Source of the DNA: Brugia malayi
Lineage: Eukaryota; Nematoda; Chromadorea; Rhabditida; Onchocercidae
Assembly (NCBI RefSeq): GCF_000002995.4
Contig: NW_025062478.1
Span: forward strand, 124,001-188,000
Direction of reading: 5' to 3'
Length of the DNA stretch: 64,000 nt
The translations under genes and the position numbers were made by a program. The notes beneath the pieces were generated by a model. The model made no database searches and had not been told where the DNA came from. It saw only the letters and a program-made list of their open reading frames with translations. Positions 12,466-24,064 of the stretch are shown here, in pieces. How positions within the stretch are numbered: the first letter of the stretch is position 1; each line of letters begins with the position of its first letter.

Positions 12466-12483
12466 TGAGTCATGGATGACTCA
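12466..12483. promoter_or_regulatory. Perfect 18-bp dyad with two AP-1-type sites
   Basis: TGAGTCATGGATGACTCA is a perfect inverted repeat around a central GG. It contains two TGASTCA elements, the consensus of AP-1-type bZIP factors. It lies about 100 bp upstream of the predicted start of the minus-strand gene at 12366, in a locally GC-richer block. The regulatory role is inferred. Confidence 0.5.
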
Positions 12484-12489
12484 CGCTGA

Positions 12490-15283
12490 AATGAAATGAA
12501 TGGAAAACGAGCGCCGAAGCAATGTTAAGTGGAATTGGATCGTTATGCAAATCACACCGAAACTGCAACTATTCGAGAATATTCTCGTCCAGTTCAGCTC
12601 TTTACAAAATATAACGAAGTGACACGGTGACAGCAGCATTTGGTTAAGTTTATGAGAGTTTAAAAACATTTTAACTTTGCCTTTTTCCTCATTTTTTTGT
12701 TTTTAAAAAAATCTTTTAAAACGAACTCTCATATAAGCTTTGAATAGTTGTGATAAACTTTTCAATTAAGAAATTACTGCTATCATTTCAATTTCCATTC
12801 ACTTGGTAATTAATTAAAGAGATATTTTCGTAGTAATGTCAACACTTTATTAAATTCAAAACGAATCAAATAATTATGTTTTCTTCTTTTCATTCTTAAT
12901 TTTGTTACTTTTTTCCGTTTTTTTGGCTGTTACAATAGTGCTTCTAAACATTATTCTTGGTAAAAAGCAAGAAAAATTAAGCAAAACTGATTCTATAATT
13001 ACTTTTTCTTTTTCTGATAAATCAATAATAATCAGATAAAACTATTTATCGTCCGAGGAAAACTCATTCTAACAAAAGAAAAAAACTTAATGGCGGTAAA
13101 TAATGAACTAAAATTATACTTAAAAGAATGAAAAGTGATGAAAGTGGTACAAAAGAAAGAAAAATAATTATACTACTTGCATTACTATCGATTTGTGACA
13201 AAATTTCATTCTTTTTTGCATCGAAAATAGCAAAATGAAAAAATTGATTGTACCATTATAAATGCAAAAAAATATATAAAAAATTTGTGCGAATATAATA
13301 ACGTCGTCGAGAAATGACTTATACTCATTACATTAGCATTTTTAATTTTAATATCAAGTTCATTTGAGAATAATATGGATGATCCTTCAAAGGTTTAGTT
13401 AGTGGGTACTCAATTTTTTATTTCCACCACCAAACATCGAATTTTCAAATAAAAGTAGTAAATTTAAGCTATGCAGGAAATGTTTAATTAAGAAAATTTC
13501 TAATTTAAATCAAATTGCTTTCGTTCTGATAGAAACATAAAATTTGAAAAATTTTATTGTTAAATCAAATTTCTTTAAATTTATTAGTTCCAAATAATTG
13601 ATTAGACATAAATGATTCATTTCAAAAATTAAACTTGAAATTGTAAGTCCTTCCACCACTCCCTCCAATAACATCAAGACAAAGAGTACTGGACAATTCA
13701 TCTCTTTTCCATTGCCATTTCTCGAGACATGTAAGCCTAGGCTAAGCAAAGAGAATATTTGAAAATAAATTAGCAAAAAAAAAAAAAATCAAAATATTAA
13801 AGCTAACATGGTTGCAACAAAAATTTAACAAAGTAAAAATTGAAAAAGCAAAAAAAAAATGGCCAATGATAATAAAAAGAAAAAAAGAGAATTTAAAATT
13901 AGACAGAAGGATTCGTTCAATTTCAAATCTCTTTGTCTGATTTATAAAATCTCATAGGTATTACAATAACCATCTTCAGTTTACAATTTATGATAATGAT
14001 TATAGTGCTGTAAACAGCTGTGACAAAGTTTTGCGTTCAGTGACAACCACTTACTTTCTTTATAAGCATTTGATCATTTGATGAACTTCAATTTATGTGA
14101 GCAAATCATTTATTACTTAGCAGTTTTTAATTTTTATTTTTAGTTATTCAATCAAATAATAATAGAAAGGTTTCAAAAATGACAAATTGGTGAGTGCAAC
14201 AGGTAGCTGTGAGTGCTAAAATATATAAATGTTAGCTATTACTGAAATCTGCCACAATCAATTTTAATTAATAAAAAAAAGTTGAAAAGGAGAAATTTTT
14301 GAAGTAATTTACTCTAAATCTTTTCTCCCAAAAAAAAGGAAAAAGAAAAAATAAGTACAATCTGAACTTAATCAATATCACCGACAATGATCAAATAGCA
14401 CTAACATAGGTATCACTTACCGCCAATCGAGTTTTTTAATTTCTAATGGTACCAGGGACAATTAATTATATTCAGTGATTTTTATTCATTGATCTTCCAT
14501 ATAATCAATAAATTTTATGCTTCAAACATATTAAAATATTTTATGATCCAAGAAAGGATTAATTATCAATTCATTTGCTATGTTTATGGTAGAATTTTTG
14601 AATTTATGACACATTTTATGTTTTTTATGTGATGGAATAAAATTATTGATTAATTTGAACGAATTTATGATAGAATTTGTCCATCTCAATGATTTCATTT
14701 TATTCATTTCATTCGTAAATCTTCTTGAAAACAATTGAGAGAATAAAATTGATCAAACGCATATCTTGTCACACACGTAAGTGTCACAACACACGCATAC
14801 ACGTATACACGTATAAGTTAGCGTTTAAATGAGTGCAAAAAAAAGTGTAAGCCAATTTCAGCATTAAACGGTGAAATTTTCCAAACGAATAAACATTGGA
14901 GAGAAAAGGAAAGCAAAGGAAATGCAAGCAAATATTTCAGAGCGTTGTTAATTTGCTAACGTAAAATCAGAAATTTGATTATTCCATTCAGTGATTAGTA
15001 AATGAATGAAATAAATGAATTGCAAGTGACTGATAATTGCAATAATGCATGTGTTTGTCTAATTAGTAAATGATGACATCAGGTAATTGACGACAGGTAA
15101 TTAATGAGTGACAACAATAATTAATAGCAGCTAATTAATTAACCACAGTAATAACAATAGTAAATAATAATAAATGACGATGTATCATTTCGGGAAAGTG
15201 CACAAAACGGGAAGTGCAAAATTTTAGCAGATGAGAAGCTCAAAAATTCAACCATCCCTGAGGCTACTTTGTTATCTCAATAG
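12490..15283. other. Non-coding AT-rich stretch
   Basis: No gene supported. The first 150 bp are GC-richer and may be the promoter of the minus-strand gene. The rest is AT-rich with poly-A and poly-T runs. Confidence 0.5.
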
Positions 15284-15415
15284 ACAAGCACTATTAAATG
15301 GCCTAGTTGCATGCGAAAGAATCCAACACTGGCTCCAATGTCATCTGGCCACAATGACTCTACTGCAGTAATTAAACGACGTATATTCTCCAGGAAAATA
15401 TCAATGAAAACAGCG
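15284..15415 (+). CDS. Orphan coding exon candidate, unknown product
   Basis: A 132-bp block, open in one frame, is preceded by an acceptor-like TCTCAATAG and followed by a consensus donor (GCG|GTATGT). It encodes 44 residues in phase 0-0, including an internal Met at 15311 that could be a start (MRKNPTLAPMSSGHNDSTAV, followed by a basic segment). Base composition is richer in GC than the flanks. It may be an internal exon or, from the ATG, a first exon of a plus-strand gene whose other exons I could not place. No family recognised. Confidence 0.4.
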
Positions 15416-18400
15416 GTATGTCTTAATTTTCTTTTAATCTTACATAATTATATTTGTCGTCCAAAGAATTTCTACCCTTAATACATTACTAATAAGTATT
15501 TTCAACTAACACTGCATGCATATTAATTTTCTAGATTGGTCAATTTCCAGTTATTCCGGAAATAACAAAATTCTATCAGTAATCAATTAGCGATATATTA
15601 TTTTTAAAATGAAATAACTATTAGTTTACAATTACAGTTCAATAAACATTGAACTTTCTCATTTCAAATGTTTGTTACTTTACTGCTTATTTTGAGTAAT
15701 GGATGTTACTTATTCAAGGTAAGAATTTAGTTCACCTACAATAGTACGTAAATAAAAATTAAGAAAATTTCCGAAGATAATTATCGCACATTTGCATGTG
15801 ACATTATCACAAGTCTCATTATCAGAAATCAATCACACATTCACATGATCACATGTCACACTGTCACACGTCATATCATATCAATCGATAAATAGTTTAT
15901 GAAAGGTTGGATTACAAGTGATACCTTAACTGGCCATGATGATATGTGACAGGGTGACACATTCACTCACTCTCATACCTTTCATTATCAATCAATTTGA
16001 TTCACTTTCAACAGTCTTTAATGCTATTTTACAGCCATCATTTCCAACGATATTATTGTTTAAACAATTATTCAAAATTTATACAAACCAAAATCATTCA
16101 TTCATTCATTCATTCAACGAAATGCATTGCTATTGCATTATTCTTCAGCTATTTGACAATAAACTCAAATTGTTATTTAATATATGCAACAAAAAAAAAA
16201 TGTATTCATTAAAAGTAATAAAAAACGAATTTAAATTAAATTAAATTTACAGAGATGGAAAAGAATGATATAAATAATAGAAAAAAGGACTATTTAAATA
16301 TTTAAAAATGAAAAAACTTTAATCTATTTATTTTAGAACTTGAATTAAACACAAAAAGGAGAAAATTTTTGGGAGTTAATAATAATTGTTCATTGCAATC
16401 GTAATTAAATCGATTTTATGATATTCGAATTTAAAAGTAATGAAAAGGAAAATTTTCTTTTAACACATTTTGCCACTTTCACTAAGAAAAGTTTTTTTTT
16501 TTTTTTTTTTTTTAAATTTCAAAAAGAAATTTCTTTTGCAGGAAAAAGTATTTATCGGGAATGATAATTTAACAATAACCAATTATTATGATAATCAGAA
16601 AATTGCTTACAATTCTTTAGCTACACATTCTCTTCCCTTTAACTCCTTATTAAAAAAGAATTTGAAACCATTTCTATTATACATATAAGGTAATGATAAC
16701 AATATAAGGTAAGTAAAATCGTATTGCGAATAATAATAATAATAATAGATGTAAATAGTAACAATAACAGATGTATTAATGATTATATAATGTTTCAAGT
16801 ATTGTTTTTTTTTTTTTCTTTTTTAAATTAGTATCTGATTATTATAAACAACCATTTAAAGATAAGTCATTATGATTCTTTAAAAGCATTACTAATTAAA
16901 TTACATTTTTATATTAAGCCAAAGGGAAAAGGAATGCTAATTTTAATTACCATAAAAAGGGAAATAAGAGAGAATGAAATATATTTTCAATTTAATTGTT
17001 GAGTAATTTTTTTTTTTTAAACTAGTTTGTAAAATTTAAATTATCTTATTATATTTTTCTTACTTTTTATATTAAAATCAGAGCCTCTAGGCACTGTATT
17101 TGTTTTTATCAAAGGTTCTGAACAAGTTTATTATTATAACAATTGGCAAACTTTCTAAGAGATTATTCATCCATTCATTAGTTGGATCAATATTCATTTA
17201 TTTACCAAATATCAAGAAAATAAAACGAATTGTTTCAAATGATCAAAAAGACAAACTCTAAAAACGAAACGATGAAATTTCACTTAAAAATAAAAATGGA
17301 AAGATAGAAAGAATTACACCCAAAAAGCCAACAAAAATATTACTTTAAAAGCTAAAATAAAGTTTTGAAAAAAGTTAACAAAAGTGTTCGGTCTTATCTG
17401 AGCTACTTAAAAGATTAAACTAAAAATGAAACAAAAAAAAGAATAAAAAAAAGCAAAATTTGTTTTTTTTCGTTTTATTGATAAATCAATACAAGAATGA
17501 TTAATTTTTCCGGTTTCTTTGCTTTTTCTTCTACAAAGGTACCATTCTATATTATCAATAATATGTATTTACGTCAAGAAAGCATAAAAATGAAAATTAT
17601 TTTTCCGGAAAGATGAAAATAAGAAATTAGAGAAAACGGAAATTTATTCAGAAAGTTAAAATTCTTCCTCATTTTGCTAGGAAAACTTTTGCTAAATTAT
17701 TCGTTAACACTTCAGTTTTACTTATCATATATACATGTTTCAAATGAAATAAATTTTTTAATTCAAATTCTTTCCACTAAAAAAAACGAAACAAAAACAG
17801 AGAATTATTTGAAGGATGAAAACAAATAAAATTGAATTAAGTTTAAAAAATAAGTAAATCCAGCAAGTAAGTCAGCTGTTTCACAAATTGACTTTTTCTC
17901 CCAATAAAAACGAATTTGTAAGAATTTTTGAAACATTTTTTTTTTTACTTTTAGAAGGTAATTTTCCACTCTTTTCTTTTCATTACTTTTCTTTGATCAA
18001 TCAGAAAAAAGAGAAAACTGAAACTTTAAAGTGTTAAGTTGGCATCAAAGAAAACATTGCTTCAACCAGATGTAAAAATAGAACCAAAATTTTTCACTTG
18101 AATAAGAATTTTTAAGTGTTTGTCACCATAAAACGTTTACTTCTCCGTCAGTTACATCCGTTGAAAAAAATTCCGTTATCTGTGCTTTTGCAAAATTTAA
18201 AGCTTTAAAATTAAATGCAAAATACGATAAAACATTTGCATTTGTAAACGAAAATATTAACATAAGAAAAAAGGAAAAAATCCACCAAAAGCTGCTAATA
18301 CAGTAATTTTTGAAAAATTCTTTCTTTTTTTTTAAAAAAGAAAAAACTCAAATAATACAAATTTATTACCCATTTGTCAAAAGATCAAAAAACAAAAAAT

Positions 18401-18817
18401 AAAAAAAAAAGGAAAAAATAGCATTATGTATGTTAGGATGAGAATAAATCTTTACTCTTGAAAAATCTTTCCTTCCCATATTCTCGTGCACATGTATTTT
18501 TTCAAGATTTCGAGAATTTTTATAGCTTTTTTAAATCTTAAAAAAGTCATTTGTATCATTTAACATTTATATTGCTTAACAGATATGACAACTTGTTGTC
18601 GCAGTATATATACATACCAAAAAAAAAAGTAATTAATTATAATCAAAAATTCAAAATAATCAATTGAATATGAAATGACAAAGTGTTTTCAATATTATTT
18701 AGCTTAAATTTTTTTTTTAAATAGATAAAAACGCTCGCTCTATTGAAGCAAATCTATGAACTGTGAATGATAATTTAGTACTGTCAATGGAAGGAAGCAA
18801 TAATTAATGAGTTAACT

Positions 18818-18877
18818 TTATTATTATTACTATTATTATTATTATTATTACTATTATTATTATTATTATTATTTATT
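18818..18877. repeat. (TTA)n microsatellite
   Basis: About 18 TTA units interrupted by two CTA variants. Confidence 0.9.
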
Positions 18878-19275
18878 ACAAATGCTTTCAGTTCTAAAAA
18901 GAAAGGAGAAAAAAAAGAAAATTCATAGATAATTCGGAAGCAAACAAATAAATTGAATTTTTATCTTTTCCCTTCATGGCTTTATCATTTATTCAGAAGT
19001 GCCACATTCAGCTGTCCCACTTACATCCACCAGCTGTCACCAATATTTCCTCGTGTCAACCATCTCATCCCGCTTAAGTTTCTTTAATTAACACCTCACT
19101 TAATGAATTACAAGTTAATACTCGGAATTATTATTTGTATTGGAAATGCTTTCGCTCTTCAAAAATCCTAAAAAGTATACTTTTTAGGATGAAAATTGTC
19201 AATGTCATTTAATTTCCTAAATGTTTTGTCGTATTTTCCTCTAATTTTATCAGTTTTATCATTTAATGTTAAAAG

Positions 19276-19505
19276 CACACGTGTTACACGGAGAAATAGT
19301 TATACGTATTACACGGAGAAGTAGGTGTATTACATGGCGAAACTGTCAAAGTGTTACACTCAGCAACAGTCTCACGTGTACTGAAACGACAATCACACGT
19401 CAAACGTGTTATACAGAAAAATTATCATTTGCTGAAGGATAATGATACATATGAAAGGTAGTACTACTACGTGTTATACGTTTTATACGTGTTATACGAG
19501 GAGAT
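19276..19505. repeat. Cluster of ACGTGTTA(C/T)AC(G) motifs
   Basis: Within 230 bp the string ACGTGTTA, or close variants such as ACGTATTACACGGAGAA and GTGTTACACT, recurs about nine times. Some copies are in loose tandem of about 24 bp. GC is locally higher. It is either a decayed satellite or a cluster of ACGTG-containing binding sites. Confidence 0.5.
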
Positions 19506-20540
19506 ACTTATTCATTTCATCGTCTGCGATCGCAAGGAAATATCAAAGGAGGAATGAATCATTGATGACTCACTGTTAAATTTAAAGATTTAATTTGAAT
19601 CAAAAATAGCAGAATGAATAGAAGCAAAGCTATCAGTTGTCAAAATTCATTTCAATATGACACTCTGAGACATCCATCGTTTGCTTAAGTTTGAATAAGT
19701 CAGTGCAAAGTTCAATTTTATTCACAAATTATAAGCTGCAAAAGTTTCAGAAACAATTTTCGATATATTTCAGTCTTTTTTTGCTAGTTTGATTAATTCG
19801 GATGAATTTACTTTGGAGAAATATGAAATTGGAAAGAAAATAGTATTTGAGAAAAGGAAAATAAACTTTTAGAAAATGTGAAAGCATCCGGAAAAAGCTG
19901 TTCACAAAAAATGCTACAATTCGGAATGTAGAATTTGAATTTAAAGAAAAAAGACAATGCGATACCAACAGGAATAAGTGTAGTTACATTCGGAATTCAG
20001 GATGAAAAACATAATGATATTTGAATTTAAGATGAAAATTGTCGTTTGTTGGAATATTGACTTTTTACAGAATTGAAAGCCATTTTAGATGAAAATAATT
20101 TTTTTCCTCTTTATTCTATACTGAAAATTACGCTTCTAAAAATGGAAAATACCGAAAATTCCGCCACTAAAAACAGAAAATACCGAGAATTCCGCTACTA
20201 AAAACAGAAAACAAAGAATAAAATGTAATTATTTAAGTGATCAATCATTTTCTCATGGGAAAAGGAAAAAAAAATTGTGATGAAAAATTTTCATTTCACG
20301 AAAAACGAAAATTTTAGTACAAAAAAATTATACCAACTTTAGTTGCTTTCGAAGTTTTTTTTCAAAATCAATGAGTTAATTTTAAATTTTAAATGAAGAC
20401 ATTTTATAAATTTATTGACTTTGTGTAAATAACATTGATTATTATAATTTAAATAAGCAAACTATTCCATTTAGTCTAATTCCAAATTATAGCTGCTATC
20501 ATTATTGTAATTGTATATGAATAGAAATAATCTGCAAATA

Positions 20541-20576
20541 CATTAATTAATTAATTAATAATTAATTAATAATATT
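20541..20576. repeat. (ATTA)n microsatellite
   Basis: Tandem ATTA units in two adjoining registers. Confidence 0.8.
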
Positions 20577-22729
20577 TGAAGGTAAAATAAGACAAATAAG
20601 CATATTACTCATTTCAAATTCAGCCACTATAAAATAACAAAAATGTACGAATAATTTTAAAAAAAAGTGAAATATGATGAAATTTTGAGAGACTCGGAAG
20701 CACACTGCGATATCGAATGCAGATAAATGGATTAGGTGGTGCGCATTTGTCTATCTCTTTCTCTTCATGTGTGCGCACCTGTCTGTATCTGCCCGTTTAT
20801 ATTTGAGAATGTCTGCATAACAACCAACAAAGATTAATGATGCGTATATAAAACTTAAAAATGTTTTTGAACAAATTAATACCTTATTAAAATAAGTTTC
20901 ATTATATTACTTTGTATCAGAGTAACGATCATAATAGCAATAATTAATTTATTAACTCTGATATATTTCACTGTGACAGCAAATTATGAAATAAAATGAT
21001 AAAGTGATTACATCCATCAATCATAGATTAATACAAATGATAAGGTTAACTTATTGATATTTTCACATTTAATATTTGAAAATTAACTGATAAAATTGCT
21101 CTTTTCCATTTCCTTCTTCCTTTCCTTTATTTCACAAAACTGATGCGACACCTTTTGTAATAACGTAGCGTAGCGTAAACAGACTATGACTTTTCTCTTC
21201 AATATTACGTGATGACGAGTAACACAGACGTAATTGTATTTGCGGTAAAAAAAAGTACTACTAAACTTAGAATTATGTTTTTTGACAAGATCTGATAAGA
21301 GATAACACTGAAATTTAGAAGTATTCCGCGTTTGCTCAGAGAGCACTCCATTGAGCATTAATTTTCTAATTTAAAAACTATCAATTAAGTAATGAAATGG
21401 ATGTTTCGATTATTTAATGGTAATGATAACAAAAAAGAAGTGAAACAGTTAAAATTTTCATTGTCATAAGGCTTAAAAATTTTCGAAATGAAAAGTTTAT
21501 CCACAAAATAAAATGTGCAAAAATTTGAATATTTTCCTAACATTATTTCATATAAAAAGATTTTAAAGTTTAAAAAATGAAATTAAAAAGAAAACTTATA
21601 AGTAAATTTAATTTTCAATAAAGGACAATTTTTTCGTTCTCTAAAACTGAATTGATAATCTAATCAAGTGGTATTTAATTTTTTTTTTCCTTGTTTTCAT
21701 AGTGAACTTTGCATAATCGATTAGTAAAAGTTTAGACTGAAATTAACTGAATAAGCAAATGACAAATTTGCAATGAAATTCATAGAGTTAAAATTTCAAT
21801 ACTGAATGAAAAAAGATTTCAAAGAATTAACTGATGCTGCGATGTGACACTGCCTGAGTAGCAGTAGAAGTACTAAGAGCATCATCCTTCTCCTACACTC
21901 ATCAATTATTCTCGTCATAAAAATTCAAATTTAGGTCACATTCGTGTGGAAAAAGACAGCAAAGGATGGTGAAAGAGTGAAGATGGATGGTCATTTGGTG
22001 TAGAATTTGCTGATCGAATGGGTAAGATTTGTCACACAGTAAAATAATTAATGCGATCCGCGGATCAATTCGCAGACGATCGATGTTCTTTGTGACAATG
22101 ACTATCACTTGAATTGATCATTGTTGATCACATTGCTATGCAGAAATAGTAGAGTCTCAATAAACTTTAGAAAAACTTCAAACAAAAAATTAATCATTGC
22201 TTTCAAAAAATAAAAAAATAAAATAAAGAAAAATATAGCTTAAAAAATATTTCATTAAAAGCTCTGAATAAATAAGTAATCTTAAAAAAGAAACATTTTT
22301 TCAATTAATAATTTCAGTGTATGCAGGCATTTTCAGAGAATTACTACTATTCAAAAAAAAAAAAAAATCGCATTATCTGCATTGAATTGTTTTAAAAATT
22401 ATATTTGATTTTCTGAAAGTCTTTAATCATAAACTCACAAAGTGTATTTACAATTCCATAAGCTTAACAAGAAATAAATTAATTTATAGCTTCTTTGAAT
22501 ATCAGTTTTACATAAGTGCAAATGATGACTTATGTTAATAAGAACTTCGATACTTTGTTCAATTAAAAACTTTGAAGTTTAAATTTCAATTTTTTCAAGA
22601 AATATTTTCGTGAGAAAATAAGCTTATCAATTATGTAAATAAATGAATCATTCATTCATATACATCTAAATTGTTTGAATCAATTTTATTTCCACTATAC
22701 ACTGCAATATTTTACATTTGCATTCCTGC

Positions 22730-22793
22730 ACGTAACGTGAGCACGCCAGAAATGAGCACTTACGTAACGTGAGTACGCCAAAAAGGAGCATTA
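22730..22793. repeat. 32-bp tandem duplication
   Basis: Two adjacent copies, 22730-22761 and 22762-22793, both beginning ACGTAACGTGAG. They differ at only a few positions. Confidence 0.85.
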
Positions 22794-23030
22794 ATAGTGT
22801 CAGATAATTATTCAGTCGTTCTCTATTTAATTTCATAAAAAACAGAATTTGAACAAATCACTGATTTAAATTAAAAGTTTTTTAAGTTTTGAAAAGTTGC
22901 AGGCAAATATTCACTTTCTTTAAAAAAATTAGTAAATCACAAATGTGATTGAAGAGAAAAATTGTTTTTTGTGAACAGTCTTGTTGTAATCTATATTTAT
23001 ATTTTGTCTATAATAATATTTGTGTGACAG

Positions 23031-23115
23031 TAAAGACTCTATGGATATTTGATTTAAGGGACAGCAATTGGGACACGTCGATTAATTTGGTTACCGTGGT
23101 GACGACAAATTCAAG
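23031..23115 (+). CDS. Orphan coding exon candidate, unknown product
   Basis: An 85-bp block is preceded by TTTGTGTGACAG and followed by the donor TCAAG|GTACCT. Read in the frame that needs one leading base, it is open throughout (KTLWIFDLRDSNWDTS and a Val/Thr-rich tail). It is richer in G+C than its surroundings. It ends 950 bp upstream of the che-12 start codon but cannot be joined to it in frame, because a stop lies just before that ATG. It could be the last visible exon of another plus-strand gene or a 5' untranslated exon. Confidence 0.3.
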
Positions 23116-24064
23116 GTACCTACCTCTCTCACTTCACTATTATTTCACCTACCTTTTCATTCATCATTCATCTTTCTTGATTCAGTTTTAGATGAAAAAA
23201 AGGAGAGTAATCCTTCGTACTTTTCTTTTTCATTCATATTCTATAAGCAATATGTTTCATTCGTTTCTTAAGTAAATTATAATTCATTCTTAGGTAAAGT
23301 AACATTTACCTATATGATCAGATCTTTGCTAAAGTAGCATGTGCTTATAAAATTATTTCTTCTTTTGAGTTAATTCAATCAAAATGAATAAATTATAGAA
23401 TGTTACTACTTTTTTTTTCAAAAATTATTTTGAAAAAAATTAAAGAATTTCTCCTATACTTTATATATTTTATTTAAAAATTTATTCCATTTCTTTCTGA
23501 GAGGAACGAATATATTAAAATTGTATCCAATGCTTATTGTATATTATAACTTTTAAAGTAATATATACAGACAATGGGGCATTTATTTGTATATGAGTGA
23601 TCAGTGATAACTTCAAGAATATCTCTTTGTCATTTTTAGTTTCGAGAATGTTTCCATACTTTTGTTTTTTTAGCAGATATCAAAACAGTAGTGGAATTGG
23701 AAGATAAAAAAATTAATCAGACGTTTTGTGAGTGAGAATAATTTGATTTTCTTTTAACTTTAATTCAATAATTTTATTTTTCTTGATTTAAAATAGTTTA
23801 ATGAATTGAAATAATTTTTTCCTCTTTTCTCTCCGAAAATATTTTAAAACTTATTAGGCTTTAAATGACCCTTTAACTCTGATAAATTTTCAAATTATCG
23901 GATTGATCGAGATCAGAGGATGGAACTTTTGTAAAGGATCGAATTAATGCAATCTCCCTTCCCTCTATCTAAATATCACTGATCTCTTCTGATAAGAATC
24001 GTCCAAACTAATTCAGCTTATCACATTAATGATAGAATTGCGGTGTTCTTGAGGACAATTCCAC

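Larger units (their letters stand above)
15416..23030. other. AT-rich stretch, intron or intergenic
   Basis: No confident coding block. It carries (ATTC)n at 16088-16115, (TTA)n at 18818-18877, (ATTA)n at 20541-20576, a cluster of ACGTGTTA-like motifs at 19276-19505, a 32-bp duplication at 22730-22793, and a weak exon-like string at 21937-22005. If the exon at 15284-15415 belongs to a gene, part of this is its intron. Confidence 0.45.

Noticed and set aside
21937..22005. Exon-like string reading VTFVWKKTAKDGERVKMDG
   Set aside because: The acceptor is weak, the only donor is GTCATT, and a stop follows closely; too little support for a feature.
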